Positions 8,262-17,370 of a stretch of DNA of 64,000 nucleotides are shown here, piece after piece. Both the position numbers and the translations under genes were made by a program. The stretch comes from Candidatus Hermodarchaeota archaeon (lineage in GTDB: Archaea; Asgardarchaeota; Hermodarchaeia; Hermodarchaeales; Hermodarchaeaceae), in contig JAEOUH010000029.1 of NCBI GenBank assembly GCA_016839365.1, positions 1-64,000 on the forward strand, written 5' to 3'. The notes below the pieces were generated by a model. The model searched no databases. It was not told the origin of the DNA and worked only from the letters and a program-made list of their open reading frames with translations. Every line of letters starts with the position of its first letter. The first letter of the stretch is position 1.

Positions 8262-8944
8262 ATGGTTGACTTGATGGGATATTTAGAACAAGCGCTCAAA
8301 GACGTTGAACTGTACCAGGAGCAGCTGTTAGTATCGGATGAGGAAATGCGTGTAGGATTAGAAATCAGTGACACAGAAGAGACGGCTACTCTTATTCTGA
8401 AAGAGAAGCCGGAGATTCTCGCGGGACTGCAGAACTGCGATGTCAAATTCACATTTTCCAATAAAACCTTACAACAGGTTGCCAAATATGAAAAAGATGG
8501 GTTTGCACTTGCTACAAGAGCAACGATGAGCGACCCATTAACTACGAATTTCTCAATCGTGAGAAAGTTCTACAATCAATTGAGACCATTAAGCGCCTCG
8601 GAACCGATTTCTTTTTGCCCGGAAAAATCAAGATTCGAGAGATTCGCCACGAGTTGGCAGGGGAAGCGTAGGGGGCTTCACCCATTCCCCTTGCGTATTG
8701 GGAGGGCCTTCGATCTGCCTGGTATTTCATTGACGCGAGCCAAGTAATCAATGAAGCCGGAGAGATGAATCCATATTCCCAGTTATTCATTGTCATAAGC
8801 GGAAAAGGAAAAGCAATTATCGCTGATGAAGAGCTTGATCTCCAGTCTAGGAGAGCGTTTTATATTCCTCCGAATGCTGTCCATCAACTCCGAGCCGAAG
8901 AGCTAGTAGAGCTTATTTGGCTGGCTTGGGACGCACCAATATGA
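8262..8944 (+). pseudogene. Broken SCP2-like/cupin fusion gene (one frameshift, one in-frame TAG)
   Basis: From an ATG at 8262 (GGTGAT six bases upstream) about 90 residues resemble an SCP2 sterol-carrier domain (TATLILKEKPEILAGLQN, VKFTFSNKTLQQVAKYE). Near 8526-8534 the sense moves to another frame, where the sequence continues as ERPINYEFLNREKVLQSI and on to KIKIREIRHELAGEA. It then hits TAG at 8669-8671 and goes on in the same frame as a cupin domain (NPYSQLFIVISGKGKAI, FYIPPNAVHQL) to TGA at 8942-8944. A one-base (or seven-base repeat) deletion plus one nonsense mutation would explain it. Without correction the first frame continues with unrelated residues to 8747. It may be a pseudogene or contain sequencing errors. 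Confidence 0.6.
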
Positions 8945-8949
8945 ATATG

Positions 8950-10293
8950 CTACCATCGGCCCATTTCATCGATTATAACAGCGATGCGTTTCATGGCTTT
9001 GATGTAGTTGTCCACCGTTACACTCTCATTGGAAGAATGAACACGGGAATCATGATCGCCGATGCCGATGGAGATCATGGGCACAAAATCTTTGAAGAGG
9101 TAGAGCGGACCTGAGCCAGGACAAGTGGGGTGGATGCGGATAGGGTGCCCAAAGACGACCTGATTTGCCCTATCGACGATATCAACGAAGGGATGATCGA
9201 TAGGAGTTTTAGCTGCAGGGTAGCCATCGTGCCAAGCGATTTTGACATCTGTGAAATCATGGATGTCCAAATGATTTCGGAGTTTTCTGATGAGGTCAGA
9301 GGGGTGTTGGTTTTCAACGAGACGGAAGTCAATTTTTGCTGATGCTTTGGCTGGTAGTACCGTCATTGACCCCTTTTCTTGATAACCACTAGTGAGTCCA
9401 TCAATACTCAGGTGTGGTTGATAGTAGTAGGCTTCGCGTAATGCGTCGCCTTTATAGTTGTTAACAAAAGCGTCAATGCCATAGAACTTGCGTCGGGATA
9501 CTTCTTCAAGGTCAATCTTTGCTGCAAATCGTCGTTCTTTTTCGGTCACGGGGACGACATCATCATAGAACCCGTCGATTTGAATGCGTTCATTTTCGTC
9601 TTTTAACGAGCTCAAAGCCCAGACCAACCGAAAGGGAGCAGAGGGTAAGATGGCTGAATTACTAGAATGGGCATCATGGGAGAGCCGTTCAACTTCCAGT
9701 TGGACATAGAGGATGCCCTTCAATCCCAGCCAGGCTTCCTGAGTTCCATCAAAACCAGCACTGCCAAATTCCCAAATACCTCCATCCGCTCGAAGGAAAT
9801 CTGCATGCTTCTTGGTGAAATCTAAAAGATTTGGGCTACTAATCTCCTCTTCTCCTTCAATGACGAACTTTATGTTAACGGGTAATTCGACACCTGCTTC
9901 CTTGTAGGCACGAATGGCCCAAATCCGGGAAAGGGTGTCACCCTTGTTATCAGCGATACCTCGGGCGTAGAATCTGCCCTCGCGAATTTCGGGCTCGAAG
10001 GGAGGTGACACCCATAGGTCAAAGGGTTCAGCGGGTTGGACATCATAGTGATCGTAGAAGAGTAGCGTGCGTTTGGCACCAACATCGAGGTGTCCTGTCA
10101 CAACCGGAGCACCTGATGTTGAATGTAACTCCGATGGAATGCCTGCGTCTTCTAGCATTTGTTGGACAAGTTCAGCAGTCTCTTCGATGCCTTGACCCTT
10201 CGCAGCTACTGTAGGTATGCTGCATAATTTCTTCGCGGCATCAATAGCGTGGTCTGCGTTTTCATCGATTTTCTTTAAGACCGGGTCTACCAT
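8950..10293 (-). CDS. M20 family metallopeptidase (dipeptidase / ArgE-DapE type)
   Basis: A cytosolic di-zinc peptidase. Metal and catalytic motifs occur in order: LLFYDHYDVQP (His and catalytic Asp), GIADNKGDTL (bridging Asp), FVIEGEEEISSPN (catalytic Glu and ligand Glu), and the last His in GDHDSRVHSSNE near the C-terminus. The lid/dimerisation domain sits between, with LSHDAHSSNS. Relatives cleave dipeptides such as carnosine-like or beta-Ala peptides. The frame is open to 10386, but MVDPVLKKIDEN at 10293 is the usual family N-terminus. It is divergent from the lysine-ketoglutarate reductase gene and ends 5 bases from the broken cupin gene. Confidence 0.85.
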   Translation of the reverse strand: MVDPVLKKIDENADHAIDAAKKLCSIPTVAAKGQGIEETAELVQQMLEDAGIPSELHSTSGAPVVTGHLDVGAKRTLLFYDHYDVQPAEPFDLWVSPPFEPEIREGRFYARGIADNKGDTLSRIWAIRAYKEAGVELPVNIKFVIEGEEEISSPNLLDFTKKHADFLRADGGIWEFGSAGFDGTQEAWLGLKGILYVQLEVERLSHDAHSSNSAILPSAPFRLVWALSSLKDENERIQIDGFYDDVVPVTEKERRFAAKIDLEEVSRRKFYGIDAFVNNYKGDALREAYYYQPHLSIDGLTSGYQEKGSMTVLPAKASAKIDFRLVENQHPSDLIRKLRNHLDIHDFTDVKIAWHDGYPAAKTPIDHPFVDIVDRANQVVFGHPIRIHPTCPGSGPLYLFKDFVPMISIGIGDHDSRVHSSNESVTVDNYIKAMKRIAVIIDEMGRW

Positions 10294-10447
10294 GATCGCC
10301 AGCTCTTGACCCTTAAGGCGTGATTCTTTGACTTTAATGTTGTACCTTGTTCTGATACCAACACCTGATTTTGTTAGAGCAGCCACTAGACTTTTTTACC
10401 TGATAGCTTAACCGAGAAGCTCCACCACACCCAGTGAGAGGAGTTCT

Positions 10448-11758
10448 ATGCCGAAAAAAGTTGGAATCCGTCGAGAAGATAAAGCCTTCGAGCTTCGTAC
10501 TCCCATTGTCCCCTCCGACGTTCTGAAGCTAGCCAAGGAGCATGGATTTGAATTTGTGGTGGAACCATCAGAACAACGGGCTTTTTCCGAGGAGGCATAC
10601 AGGGAGGTGGGAGCCAGCGTAGGAGATCTTCATGGAACCGAACCTCAAGTCATCTTCGGGATTAAGGAAATCCCCAAAGAGGTTTTCGAACGTGAGAAGG
10701 TGTATTTGTTCTTTGCCCATGTAATCAAGGGTCAAAAGTATAATATGGCGATGCTAAAGCAAATCCTTGATGTGGGAGCTTCCCTCATCGATTATGAGTG
10801 TATCGTCGAAGTTGAAACTGGGCGTCGGCTTGTCTTCTTTGGAAACTGGGCGGGATATGCTGGAATGGCTGAAACGTTGCGAGGCCTTGGTGAACGGCTT
10901 AATGAACAAGGAGTCGCACCAAATCCGTTTGCAGATCTAAAGCCTACCTACCAATATAGCGGCATTGAAGAGCTTCAAACAGCGGTTAGTGCCATTGGTA
11001 AACGGATTCAAGCCGAAGGGTTTGCTTATGAACTAGCGCCCTTGGTGGTTGGTTTCATTGGATATGGGAATACCTCACGAGGTGCGCAAGCTATCTTCGA
11101 TTTACTTCCACACAAAACCGTTTCACCAGCAGAATTACCCCACCTTACATCCGATAACCATCTCTTATACAAGGTGGTCTTTCGAGAAGAAGACACGGTT
11201 CGCCCTAAGGATTCCAAAGCGACATTTGACCTGCAAGATTACTATGACCACGGAAAAGCCACATACCAATCTGCCTTTCCCCAATACCTCCCAAACATAT
11301 CCGTTTTGATGAACTGTATATACTGGTCAGATAAGTACCCCCGGATGGTTACCAAACAAGAACTGAAGAAGCTATGGAATCAAACTGGTGGAAAGCCGAG
11401 GCTTATCATCGTTGGTGACATTAGCTGTGATATCCATGGAGCTATCGAATTCACGGTGCAATGCACCAAACCAGACCATCCAACCTTTGTTTACCATCCC
11501 GATATGGATGAAGCGACTATGGGCATTTCTGGTGACGGAGTTGTTGTTATGGCAGTTGACAACCTTCCAACGGAACTACCCCGGGATGCGTCCACCTCCT
11601 TTAGTGAAACCCTTCAACGGTTCATCCCAGCGCTTGTTAATGCCGATTATAGTGTGCCCTTTGAACAGTTGGACTTGCCCCCAGAAGTGAAAAAAGCCGT
11701 TATCGTGTATCGGGGCACCCTTACTCCCGAATATGAATATCTCAAAAAGTATTTGTAG
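10448..11758 (+). CDS. Lysine-ketoglutarate reductase (saccharopine-forming), stand-alone LKR domain
   Basis: 436 residues, the length of the LKR half of the animal/plant bifunctional aminoadipate-semialdehyde synthase. The N-terminal alanine-dehydrogenase/PNT-like domain begins KKVGIRREDKAFELRTPIVP, continues with GIKEIP and YLFFAHVIKGQ, then FFGNWAGYAGMAETL, and the Rossmann part has VVGFIGYGNTSRGAQ. These match the LKR consensus. The enzyme joins lysine and 2-oxoglutarate into saccharopine with NAD(P)H, in the cytosol. It starts at an ATG preceded by GAGAGGAG and is followed 37 bases later by saccharopine dehydrogenase, so the two-step lysine degradation route sits in one operon. Confidence 0.9.
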   Translation: MPKKVGIRREDKAFELRTPIVPSDVLKLAKEHGFEFVVEPSEQRAFSEEAYREVGASVGDLHGTEPQVIFGIKEIPKEVFEREKVYLFFAHVIKGQKYNMAMLKQILDVGASLIDYECIVEVETGRRLVFFGNWAGYAGMAETLRGLGERLNEQGVAPNPFADLKPTYQYSGIEELQTAVSAIGKRIQAEGFAYELAPLVVGFIGYGNTSRGAQAIFDLLPHKTVSPAELPHLTSDNHLLYKVVFREEDTVRPKDSKATFDLQDYYDHGKATYQSAFPQYLPNISVLMNCIYWSDKYPRMVTKQELKKLWNQTGGKPRLIIVGDISCDIHGAIEFTVQCTKPDHPTFVYHPDMDEATMGISGDGVVVMAVDNLPTELPRDASTSFSETLQRFIPALVNADYSVPFEQLDLPPEVKKAVIVYRGTLTPEYEYLKKYL

Positions 11759-11795
11759 CAAAAAATAGGAAGCAGAAACAAGGAGGAATACTGGG

Positions 11796-13118
11796 ATGCA
11801 ACATGTTTTGGTACTCGGTGCCGGATTGGTCGCTCGCCCCTATGTCCAGTACATGCTCGATCATGACTACCAAGTTACTGTTGCTAGTCGAACTGTCAGT
11901 AAGGCGATGAATCTCATCGGTGACCACCCTAACGGGGAGGCGCGAGCCTTCGATATTAGTCGGCAATCCAAAGACCTGAAGGAACTGGTAAAACCAGTTG
12001 ACTTAGTCGTTTCCCTTCTTCCGTACACCTTCCATGTGCAGGTGGCCCGAGAATGTCTCCGGTACAAAGTGAACATGGTGACTACCTCTTATGTGTCAGA
12101 TGAGATGCGGACCCTTGATTCACAGGCTAAACGCGCTGGCATTATCATCCTCAACGAGTGCGGAGTTGATCCTGGTCAAGACCATATGTCCGCCATGAAG
12201 ATCATCCACCAAGCCCAAGCTGAAGGCGGGAAAATTCTCGAATTTACGAGTTTCACAGGCGGTTTACCAGCACCAGAAGCAAATACCAATCCCTTTGGGT
12301 ATAAGCTCTCCTGGAGCCCCCGAGGCGTATTACTTGCTGGGCGCAACTCAGCATTATTCCAAAAAGATGGACAACATATCCAAATTCCAAGTGAGGAATT
12401 ATTCAATAGCTGTCACGTTGAGTATGTACCAGAACTCGGCGATTTTGAAGGCTATCCCAATCGGGATTCCTTACAGTACATTGACATCTATGGACTCCAA
12501 GGTATCCAAACCATGCTACGTGGAACACTCAGGTATCCTGGATGGTGTAAAACCATGTACAACATCGGGCAACTTGGTCTCCTTGAACTCGAAGAAGAAA
12601 CCCTCTACGACATGACCTACGCACGCTTCTTACGCAAGTATCTAGGACTCCCAGCTAGCTCAGACCTCAAAGCCGAGGTTGCTGAACGGTTAGGTCTCCC
12701 AGAAGATGATGAGGTGATTGAGCGTTATGAATGGTTGGGATTGTTTAGCAACCAATACATTCCACTAGATCAAGGTGCGCCCATCGATGTTCTTGTTTCA
12801 CTTTTTCAAGAGAAACTACAGTATGCTCCCAGAGAGCGGGATATGATTGTAATGCAACACCAGTTCACCATTGAGCACACAGATCATTCACGTGAACACA
12901 TTCGATCCACACTTATCGATTATGGCATCCCGAACGGGGATTCATCAATGAGCCGCACTGTTGCACTTCCTGCCGCGATTGCCTCACATCTGATTCTAAC
13001 GGGCAACCTAGAACTGAAGGGTGTCCAAATCCCCATTCTTCCAGAACTCTATGAGCCGATTCTCAGTGAATTGGAAACTCTGGACATTCGATTCAGGGAA
13101 GAATTCACAAAAACCTAA
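11796..13118 (+). CDS. Saccharopine dehydrogenase (L-glutamate-forming type)
   Basis: 440 residues. The N-terminal Rossmann fold has VLVLGAGLVARPYVQYM (GxGxxxxP), followed by VTVASRTVSKA and DLVVSLLPYTFH; the catalytic domain has GVDPGQDHMSA and the saccharopine-binding FTSFTGGLPAPEANTNP, characteristic of Lys9/AASS C-terminal domains. It cleaves saccharopine oxidatively to glutamate and aminoadipate semialdehyde. A strong AAGGAGGAATA ribosome binding site precedes the ATG. Together with the preceding gene it forms an unfused counterpart of eukaryotic AASS. The reverse, lysine biosynthesis through these enzymes, is less likely because no other AAA pathway genes are in the window. Confidence 0.9.
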   Translation: MQHVLVLGAGLVARPYVQYMLDHDYQVTVASRTVSKAMNLIGDHPNGEARAFDISRQSKDLKELVKPVDLVVSLLPYTFHVQVARECLRYKVNMVTTSYVSDEMRTLDSQAKRAGIIILNECGVDPGQDHMSAMKIIHQAQAEGGKILEFTSFTGGLPAPEANTNPFGYKLSWSPRGVLLAGRNSALFQKDGQHIQIPSEELFNSCHVEYVPELGDFEGYPNRDSLQYIDIYGLQGIQTMLRGTLRYPGWCKTMYNIGQLGLLELEEETLYDMTYARFLRKYLGLPASSDLKAEVAERLGLPEDDEVIERYEWLGLFSNQYIPLDQGAPIDVLVSLFQEKLQYAPRERDMIVMQHQFTIEHTDHSREHIRSTLIDYGIPNGDSSMSRTVALPAAIASHLILTGNLELKGVQIPILPELYEPILSELETLDIRFREEFTKT

Positions 13119-13197
13119 TGCCCTCCTAATGGCTTCAAGAACCTTTTAGTAGCCTCCAGCACCTTGCTAGATAATGGGAAATATGAGGTGCTTTTGA

Positions 13198-14169
13198 ATG
13201 GAACGAAAGACCTACTACATCGTCATCCTTGTTATGATTCTAGTAATTTCTCTCGATATAATCTGGGCGATTTTAAACTATGTTCTACCAGTGATATTTT
13301 TCGGATGGATTGAAATCAGTCCTGTCATTCCAGGGAGCGCTGTGACGGACTGGTTGATTCTTTTTTATCTGCTTCCAGTGTTAGCCATCCCCTTCTATTT
13401 GTGGATGGCGGTGGTTACTCCTCGATGGCTTGTATTACCCCTAAATCGAATTCTTAATCCTGGTAGTGAGACGTATTATTATGGTGTACCGACAACCAAG
13501 CCAAAACCACTCTATAGTGTGTTTCGTAGAGCAGTTTTCGCACTACTGCTATCTTTTGGTTTATCACTCGCCGTAGCAACCTATATCGGACCCCTATTCA
13601 TAATATGGAATCCTAGCCTTCCTTTAGCCGTCAACACGTGGAACACAGCCGCAGTAATTTTCCCGATTGCTTTTATCGCCCTGGGAGTTATTTTGCCTTC
13701 TTCATGGTTGATTGATGATACTAAGATACTTTTTCATAGTCAACCACCTAGTGGCTCCCAGGAACTCTTCAGCGCAGGACGTGTTCTAACTTATCTATTG
13801 GCAGGTTATGCAGGAATATCAGTCCTCATTTTCTATGGATACATTATCATTTACATTGGAATAATCTATGCTACTACTATCGTCACTCCACCATGGCCTT
13901 GGGTACCACCATGGTTTGTTGTGTTGATTACCTTACTGAATCCCTTCATCTTCATCTACATGCCACTGCTTATGCTCTTAGCATATGACCGATATCTTCC
14001 GAGCCTAATGAGACGTCTCAGGGCCTACATGGATTCAAGAGGAACACAACAGCTCTCAACAATGTGTGTGGTAGATGTTGATATTACCGAATTCCTCGGA
14101 GTCGAGAAAGTGAAAGAAGGTTTGGAAAGAGCCACTTCGAAAGTGCCCGAAGAAGACGAGTTTACGTAG
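13198..14169 (+). CDS. Six-helix membrane protein with cytosolic C-terminal tail
   Basis: 323 residues starting at an ATG with GAGGTG 9 bases upstream. About six hydrophobic helices are visible (residues 6-38, 48-80, 105-135, 145-170, 198-228 and 232-262), with proline- and tryptophan-rich loops such as PPWPWVPPWF. A soluble tail of about 55 residues ends in acidic residues (VPEEDEFT). I do not recognise a family. It follows saccharopine dehydrogenase by 79 bases on the same strand and might be a transporter, but there is no motif to support that. Confidence 0.6.
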   Translation: MERKTYYIVILVMILVISLDIIWAILNYVLPVIFFGWIEISPVIPGSAVTDWLILFYLLPVLAIPFYLWMAVVTPRWLVLPLNRILNPGSETYYYGVPTTKPKPLYSVFRRAVFALLLSFGLSLAVATYIGPLFIIWNPSLPLAVNTWNTAAVIFPIAFIALGVILPSSWLIDDTKILFHSQPPSGSQELFSAGRVLTYLLAGYAGISVLIFYGYIIIYIGIIYATTIVTPPWPWVPPWFVVLITLLNPFIFIYMPLLMLLAYDRYLPSLMRRLRAYMDSRGTQQLSTMCVVDVDITEFLGVEKVKEGLERATSKVPEEDEFT

Positions 14170-14222
14170 ATATTCTTCAGCGTCCGGCAGAGCAATAGGT
14201 ATCCTCACCGTTACTATCGCTT

Positions 14223-14816
14223 ATGGATTCCGTTCGCCTTTCCCAACAGATGAAATTCATTGCCGAAATTGATAAACTGAAAAAAGTGGTCCGCGAATCA
14301 TGGCTAGTTGATGCGACCCGAAAAGAAACCGATGCTGAGCACTCCTGGCACATCATGGTGATGGCCCTCTTACTCAGTGAGTATTCAAACCAAGCCAACA
14401 TCGATGTGTTCAAGGTCATGAAGATGTTACTCATCCATGATGTCGTGGAAATCGATGCTGGAGATACTTTCATCTATGATAAAGAGCATGTCAAAGACCA
14501 AAAAGATCGTGAGCGCAAAGCAGCCCATCGGATCTTCGGGTTGCTCCCACCAGACCAGCGTTCTGAGTTCACGGCGTTGTGGGAAGAATATGAAGCCCTA
14601 AAAACGCCCGAAGCCAATTACGCACGAGCCATCGACTCCATGCAACCATTATTACTCGCCTACCTTAATGGGGGATGCTCATGGCGGATACACAGCATCA
14701 TCAAATCCCAGGTTATTGCCACCAAGAAACACATGGGCAACGGATCCAGCTCCCTTTGGGAATATACCCAAGACCTCCTGGATGATGCTGTGAAGAAAGG
14801 CATACTCAAAGAGTAA
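14223..14816 (+). CDS. HD-domain phosphohydrolase (YfbR / HDDC2-like 5'-nucleotidase)
   Basis: 197 residues. Metal ligands are DAEHSWHIMVMALLL (first His pair), MLLIHDVVEIDAGDTF (the HD pair followed by E and D, as in HDDC2/YfbR proteins) and RAIDSMQPLLL (last Asp). This motif pattern (H..HD..E..D) is that of the HD_3 group, which dephosphorylates deoxynucleoside 5'-monophosphates. The start ATG is 53 bases downstream of the membrane protein gene and there is only weak Shine-Dalgarno complementarity. A GTG or downstream Met (MKFIAEIDKLK) is possible as start. Confidence 0.8.
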   Translation: MDSVRLSQQMKFIAEIDKLKKVVRESWLVDATRKETDAEHSWHIMVMALLLSEYSNQANIDVFKVMKMLLIHDVVEIDAGDTFIYDKEHVKDQKDRERKAAHRIFGLLPPDQRSEFTALWEEYEALKTPEANYARAIDSMQPLLLAYLNGGCSWRIHSIIKSQVIATKKHMGNGSSSLWEYTQDLLDDAVKKGILKE

Positions 14817-14893
14817 GCCAACGGATACATCCAAGGTTTCAACGTTTTTTAGCATCCGAAACATTCAAACAAACCAAAAGCCACGCCCTACCC

Positions 14894-15847
14894 ATGAAGC
14901 TCGGAGATATCTACCATCTGATAGTCGAAATGGGGATAAAGGCTGATCCCCGTGGCGAAAAGAAAGTCCAAAAAGTACTTGAGCACTCCAAAAAGAAACT
15001 CGATAAACTCGAAGGCAAGAAGAAGGAACTAGCGGACAAAGATGCTACCTGGAACCCCTATACAGATTGTCGGTTACTCTATGGCGACCCAGACCGAGAA
15101 ATCAAAAGCATCCTCGCAGGAATTGACATTACCCCTGGTGAAGTTGTTCTAGCGGACCGACTTGGAGAGAAAGGGAAGAAAATCGATTTGATCCTAGCCC
15201 ATCACCCGCATGGCATCGGTACGTCACATCTCGATTTCGTAATGCAATTGCAACCTGAACATTGGGCAAAAGTTGGTGTCCCTATTGCTCAGGCCGAATC
15301 AGCTATGACAAAGCGCCTGAAAGAGGTTCACTGGGCAACTAAGGTCCGGAACCATACTCAAACCATTGATGCAGCCCGGCTGCTAGACATGCCCTTCATG
15401 TGTGCACACACCCCAGCCGATTCGCTGGGATACCAATACTTGACGAAATATCTCAAGGACAAGGATCCCATGACACTTGGAGATCTCGTCGACACACTCC
15501 TTCAAATTCCAGAATACCAAGAAGCGGAGAAAGTCGGAGCTGGGCCTGAAATCTTTGTGGGTAACCCTGAAGGGAGTGTCGGTGAAAAGTTTGTCTTCTT
15601 TACAGGTGGAACAAGCCCGGGACCCGAATCGATCCCCAAATTGGCAAGGGCGGGTGTCAGTACCATAATTACAATGCACTGGACCGATGAGCTCAAGAAG
15701 GAAACCGAAAAGGAAGGGATTTACGTCGTAATTGCAGGACATTCCAGTTCTGACTCAATTGGTATGAACCTGATTCTTGACGATTTGGAGAAGAAGGGCG
15801 TCAAACCTTATGCTTGCTCTGGATTCTTTCGATATAAGCGAGCCTAA
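14894..15847 (+). CDS. NIF3-like (GTP cyclohydrolase I type 2 / NGG1-interacting factor 3) protein
   Basis: 317 residues. After a lysine-rich helical N-terminus (about 20-60, containing KKVQKVLEHSKKKLDKLEGK) the body has LILAGID-like ILAGIDITPGEVVLADRL, the metal motif LILAHHPHG, CAHTPAD and near the end IYVVIAGHSSSDSIGMNLI. The His residues and order resemble the NIF3 dinuclear metal site. NIF3 proteins are widespread, cytosolic and of uncertain reaction. The ATG is preceded by no strong ribosome binding site. It is the last gene of the plus-strand run that begins with lysine-ketoglutarate reductase. Confidence 0.65.
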   Translation: MKLGDIYHLIVEMGIKADPRGEKKVQKVLEHSKKKLDKLEGKKKELADKDATWNPYTDCRLLYGDPDREIKSILAGIDITPGEVVLADRLGEKGKKIDLILAHHPHGIGTSHLDFVMQLQPEHWAKVGVPIAQAESAMTKRLKEVHWATKVRNHTQTIDAARLLDMPFMCAHTPADSLGYQYLTKYLKDKDPMTLGDLVDTLLQIPEYQEAEKVGAGPEIFVGNPEGSVGEKFVFFTGGTSPGPESIPKLARAGVSTIITMHWTDELKKETEKEGIYVVIAGHSSSDSIGMNLILDDLEKKGVKPYACSGFFRYKRA

Positions 15848-15924
15848 CCAGAATTTAAGCCTTGAAAGAAAGGAAGGAGCCGGTGAACAAGCTGTCCAAC
15901 CGGCATGAATTCACTCGATTCCAG

Positions 15925-17157
15925 TTACTTTTCTTCGTCGATGGTTTCTAGTTCTTTCCCTTTGGTTTCATAGGGCTTGGTGAGGAATGACAGCAGTGGG
16001 AAGACCATGAACAAGCCAGCTATCACCCAGAAAACAAGCCAATTACCTGGGAAGAATAACAACAGTAGTGCAGCGATAAGTGGAGCCAGAATATAGCCGA
16101 GTCGGGATGCTGAAACGGCAATACCGATACTTGAAGACCGTACTTTCGTTGGGAATATCTCAGTAACGTAGGTATAAATCCAAGCTAGGACCATGGCCAT
16201 GAAGAAGTAGACACCCCAGAAGAAAGCAGGCATAAAGGTGATACCGAGCCCCACGAAGCAAACAATAGCCCCAATAGTTCCAAGGACAAGTGTGAAGTTT
16301 CGTCCCACTTTTTCAAGTAAGATGCCAGAGATTAGTGCACTGATTGGTAACATGAGTCCACCAATGGTGAGGATAGTCCTCCATTGGGTTGGGTCTGGTA
16401 ACACGGCTGTGAAGAAGACACCGGACCAGGTCGTTCCAAGTTTGAAGGAAATAGTCCACATTAGATAAACTAATGATGCAATACCAACATAGAGGAGGTC
16501 TCTGCGGCCCAGTGACCGAAGGGCTTCTATGACACCGAGTCGCTTCTCGCGTTTTTCATGCGCCTCTTTCCATCGGTAAGTTTCTTGCATAAAGATCCAG
16601 AAGACCAGTAGGATTAGGCCAAAAATACCCATTACACTGTATCCCCATCGCCATCCAAGTGCATCCATGAGCAGGGTGCCAAGGAGTGCATAAAGGGGAA
16701 TGACGCTGATGAGAAAGGCGATGCTGTTGTAGAGTCCACGGCGCTTTGCAGGGGCTTCTTCGGTGATTGGCACTTCCCAAAGGTTCGAGGTTGTGCCCAT
16801 GATTGCTATGCTATAGAGCAATATGAAGAGGAAGAAGTTGATCGGGGTCGCGATTGAGGGCACGAATAAGATGAGTAGCGAGGGAAGGCCCATGACGAGA
16901 ATGAGCGCGAGTATTCCGATTTTTCGTCCGAAAGAGTCAGCGAACCAGCCAATGAAGAATACTAGAAAGACGATGACGCCAAAGGCGCTTTGCCAAAAGC
17001 CAAAGAGCCATGGCGTTGCAGCTAAACCAGCTTCTGCCAATATGAACGGGGCAGCGTAACTTTCGATGAGTGAGACCCAGACATCTAACTGGCCCACAAG
17101 ACCCATGAAGAGGACGAGAAAGAACATGTATTTGCCAGAACGTTTCATTTCTGCCAT
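15925..17157 (-). CDS. Major facilitator superfamily transporter
   Basis: 410 residues with 12 predicted helices. The A-motif-like loop GWFADSFGRKIG lies between helices 2 and 3, a second loop EKVGRN mirrors it in the C-terminal half, and YVTEIFPTKVRSSSIGIA is the sugar/organic-acid-porter motif after helix 10. A long central cytosolic loop holds RWKEAHEKREKRLG. This points to the metabolite:proton symporter branch of MFS; the substrate is unknown. The ATG has no clear GGAGG but a TATA-like element lies about 40 bases upstream and an array of short inverted repeats about 100-140 bases upstream. Confidence 0.85.
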   Translation of the reverse strand: MAEMKRSGKYMFFLVLFMGLVGQLDVWVSLIESYAAPFILAEAGLAATPWLFGFWQSAFGVIVFLVFFIGWFADSFGRKIGILALILVMGLPSLLILFVPSIATPINFFLFILLYSIAIMGTTSNLWEVPITEEAPAKRRGLYNSIAFLISVIPLYALLGTLLMDALGWRWGYSVMGIFGLILLVFWIFMQETYRWKEAHEKREKRLGVIEALRSLGRRDLLYVGIASLVYLMWTISFKLGTTWSGVFFTAVLPDPTQWRTILTIGGLMLPISALISGILLEKVGRNFTLVLGTIGAIVCFVGLGITFMPAFFWGVYFFMAMVLAWIYTYVTEIFPTKVRSSSIGIAVSASRLGYILAPLIAALLLLFFPGNWLVFWVIAGLFMVFPLLSFLTKPYETKGKELETIDEEK

Positions 17158-17189
17158 TTTTGGTGCCTCGTAAACCCCTTCTAAGCGTG

Positions 17190-17206
17190 GTCTTGTTATT
17201 TAAACA
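17190..17206 (-). promoter_or_regulatory. TATA-like promoter of the MFS gene
   Basis: On the minus strand GTTTAAATAAC lies about 40 bases upstream of the MFS start codon, leaving a 5' leader of about 10-15 bases, the usual arrangement for archaeal promoters. Identification is by pattern only. Confidence 0.4.
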
Positions 17207-17253
17207 CACTATGTGACAGTCTTTTCCACTGGTTTTACGAAAGATACCTAAAA

Positions 17254-17299
17254 ACACCCAAGGTGTTCTGTTTTTTGAACAGTGGTCGGTTGGCTGTTC
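17254..17299. promoter_or_regulatory. Inverted repeat cluster, possible operator
   Basis: Three nested repeats: ACACC-CAA-GGTGT (17255-17266), CTGTT-TTTTG-AACAG (17268-17282), and GAACAG (17277-17282) paired with CTGTTC (17294-17299) across 11 bases. The same GAACAG/CTGTTC half-site thus occurs three times in alternating orientation. It sits between the MFS promoter and the next plus-strand gene, so it could bind a dimeric regulator of either. Confidence 0.35.
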
Positions 17300-17370
17300 A
17301 AACCCTTAGGATATTATGTTAGGCTTGACCAATATGGAGTATACAGATTTTGCAACCGAAGTGGTTAACT

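Noticed and set aside
8669-8671. In-frame TAG read as pyrrolysine
   Set aside because: TAG is used as a normal stop by many genes in the window (for example the MFS neighbour region and 58864-58866) and no pyrrolysine genes are visible; a nonsense mutation is simpler.
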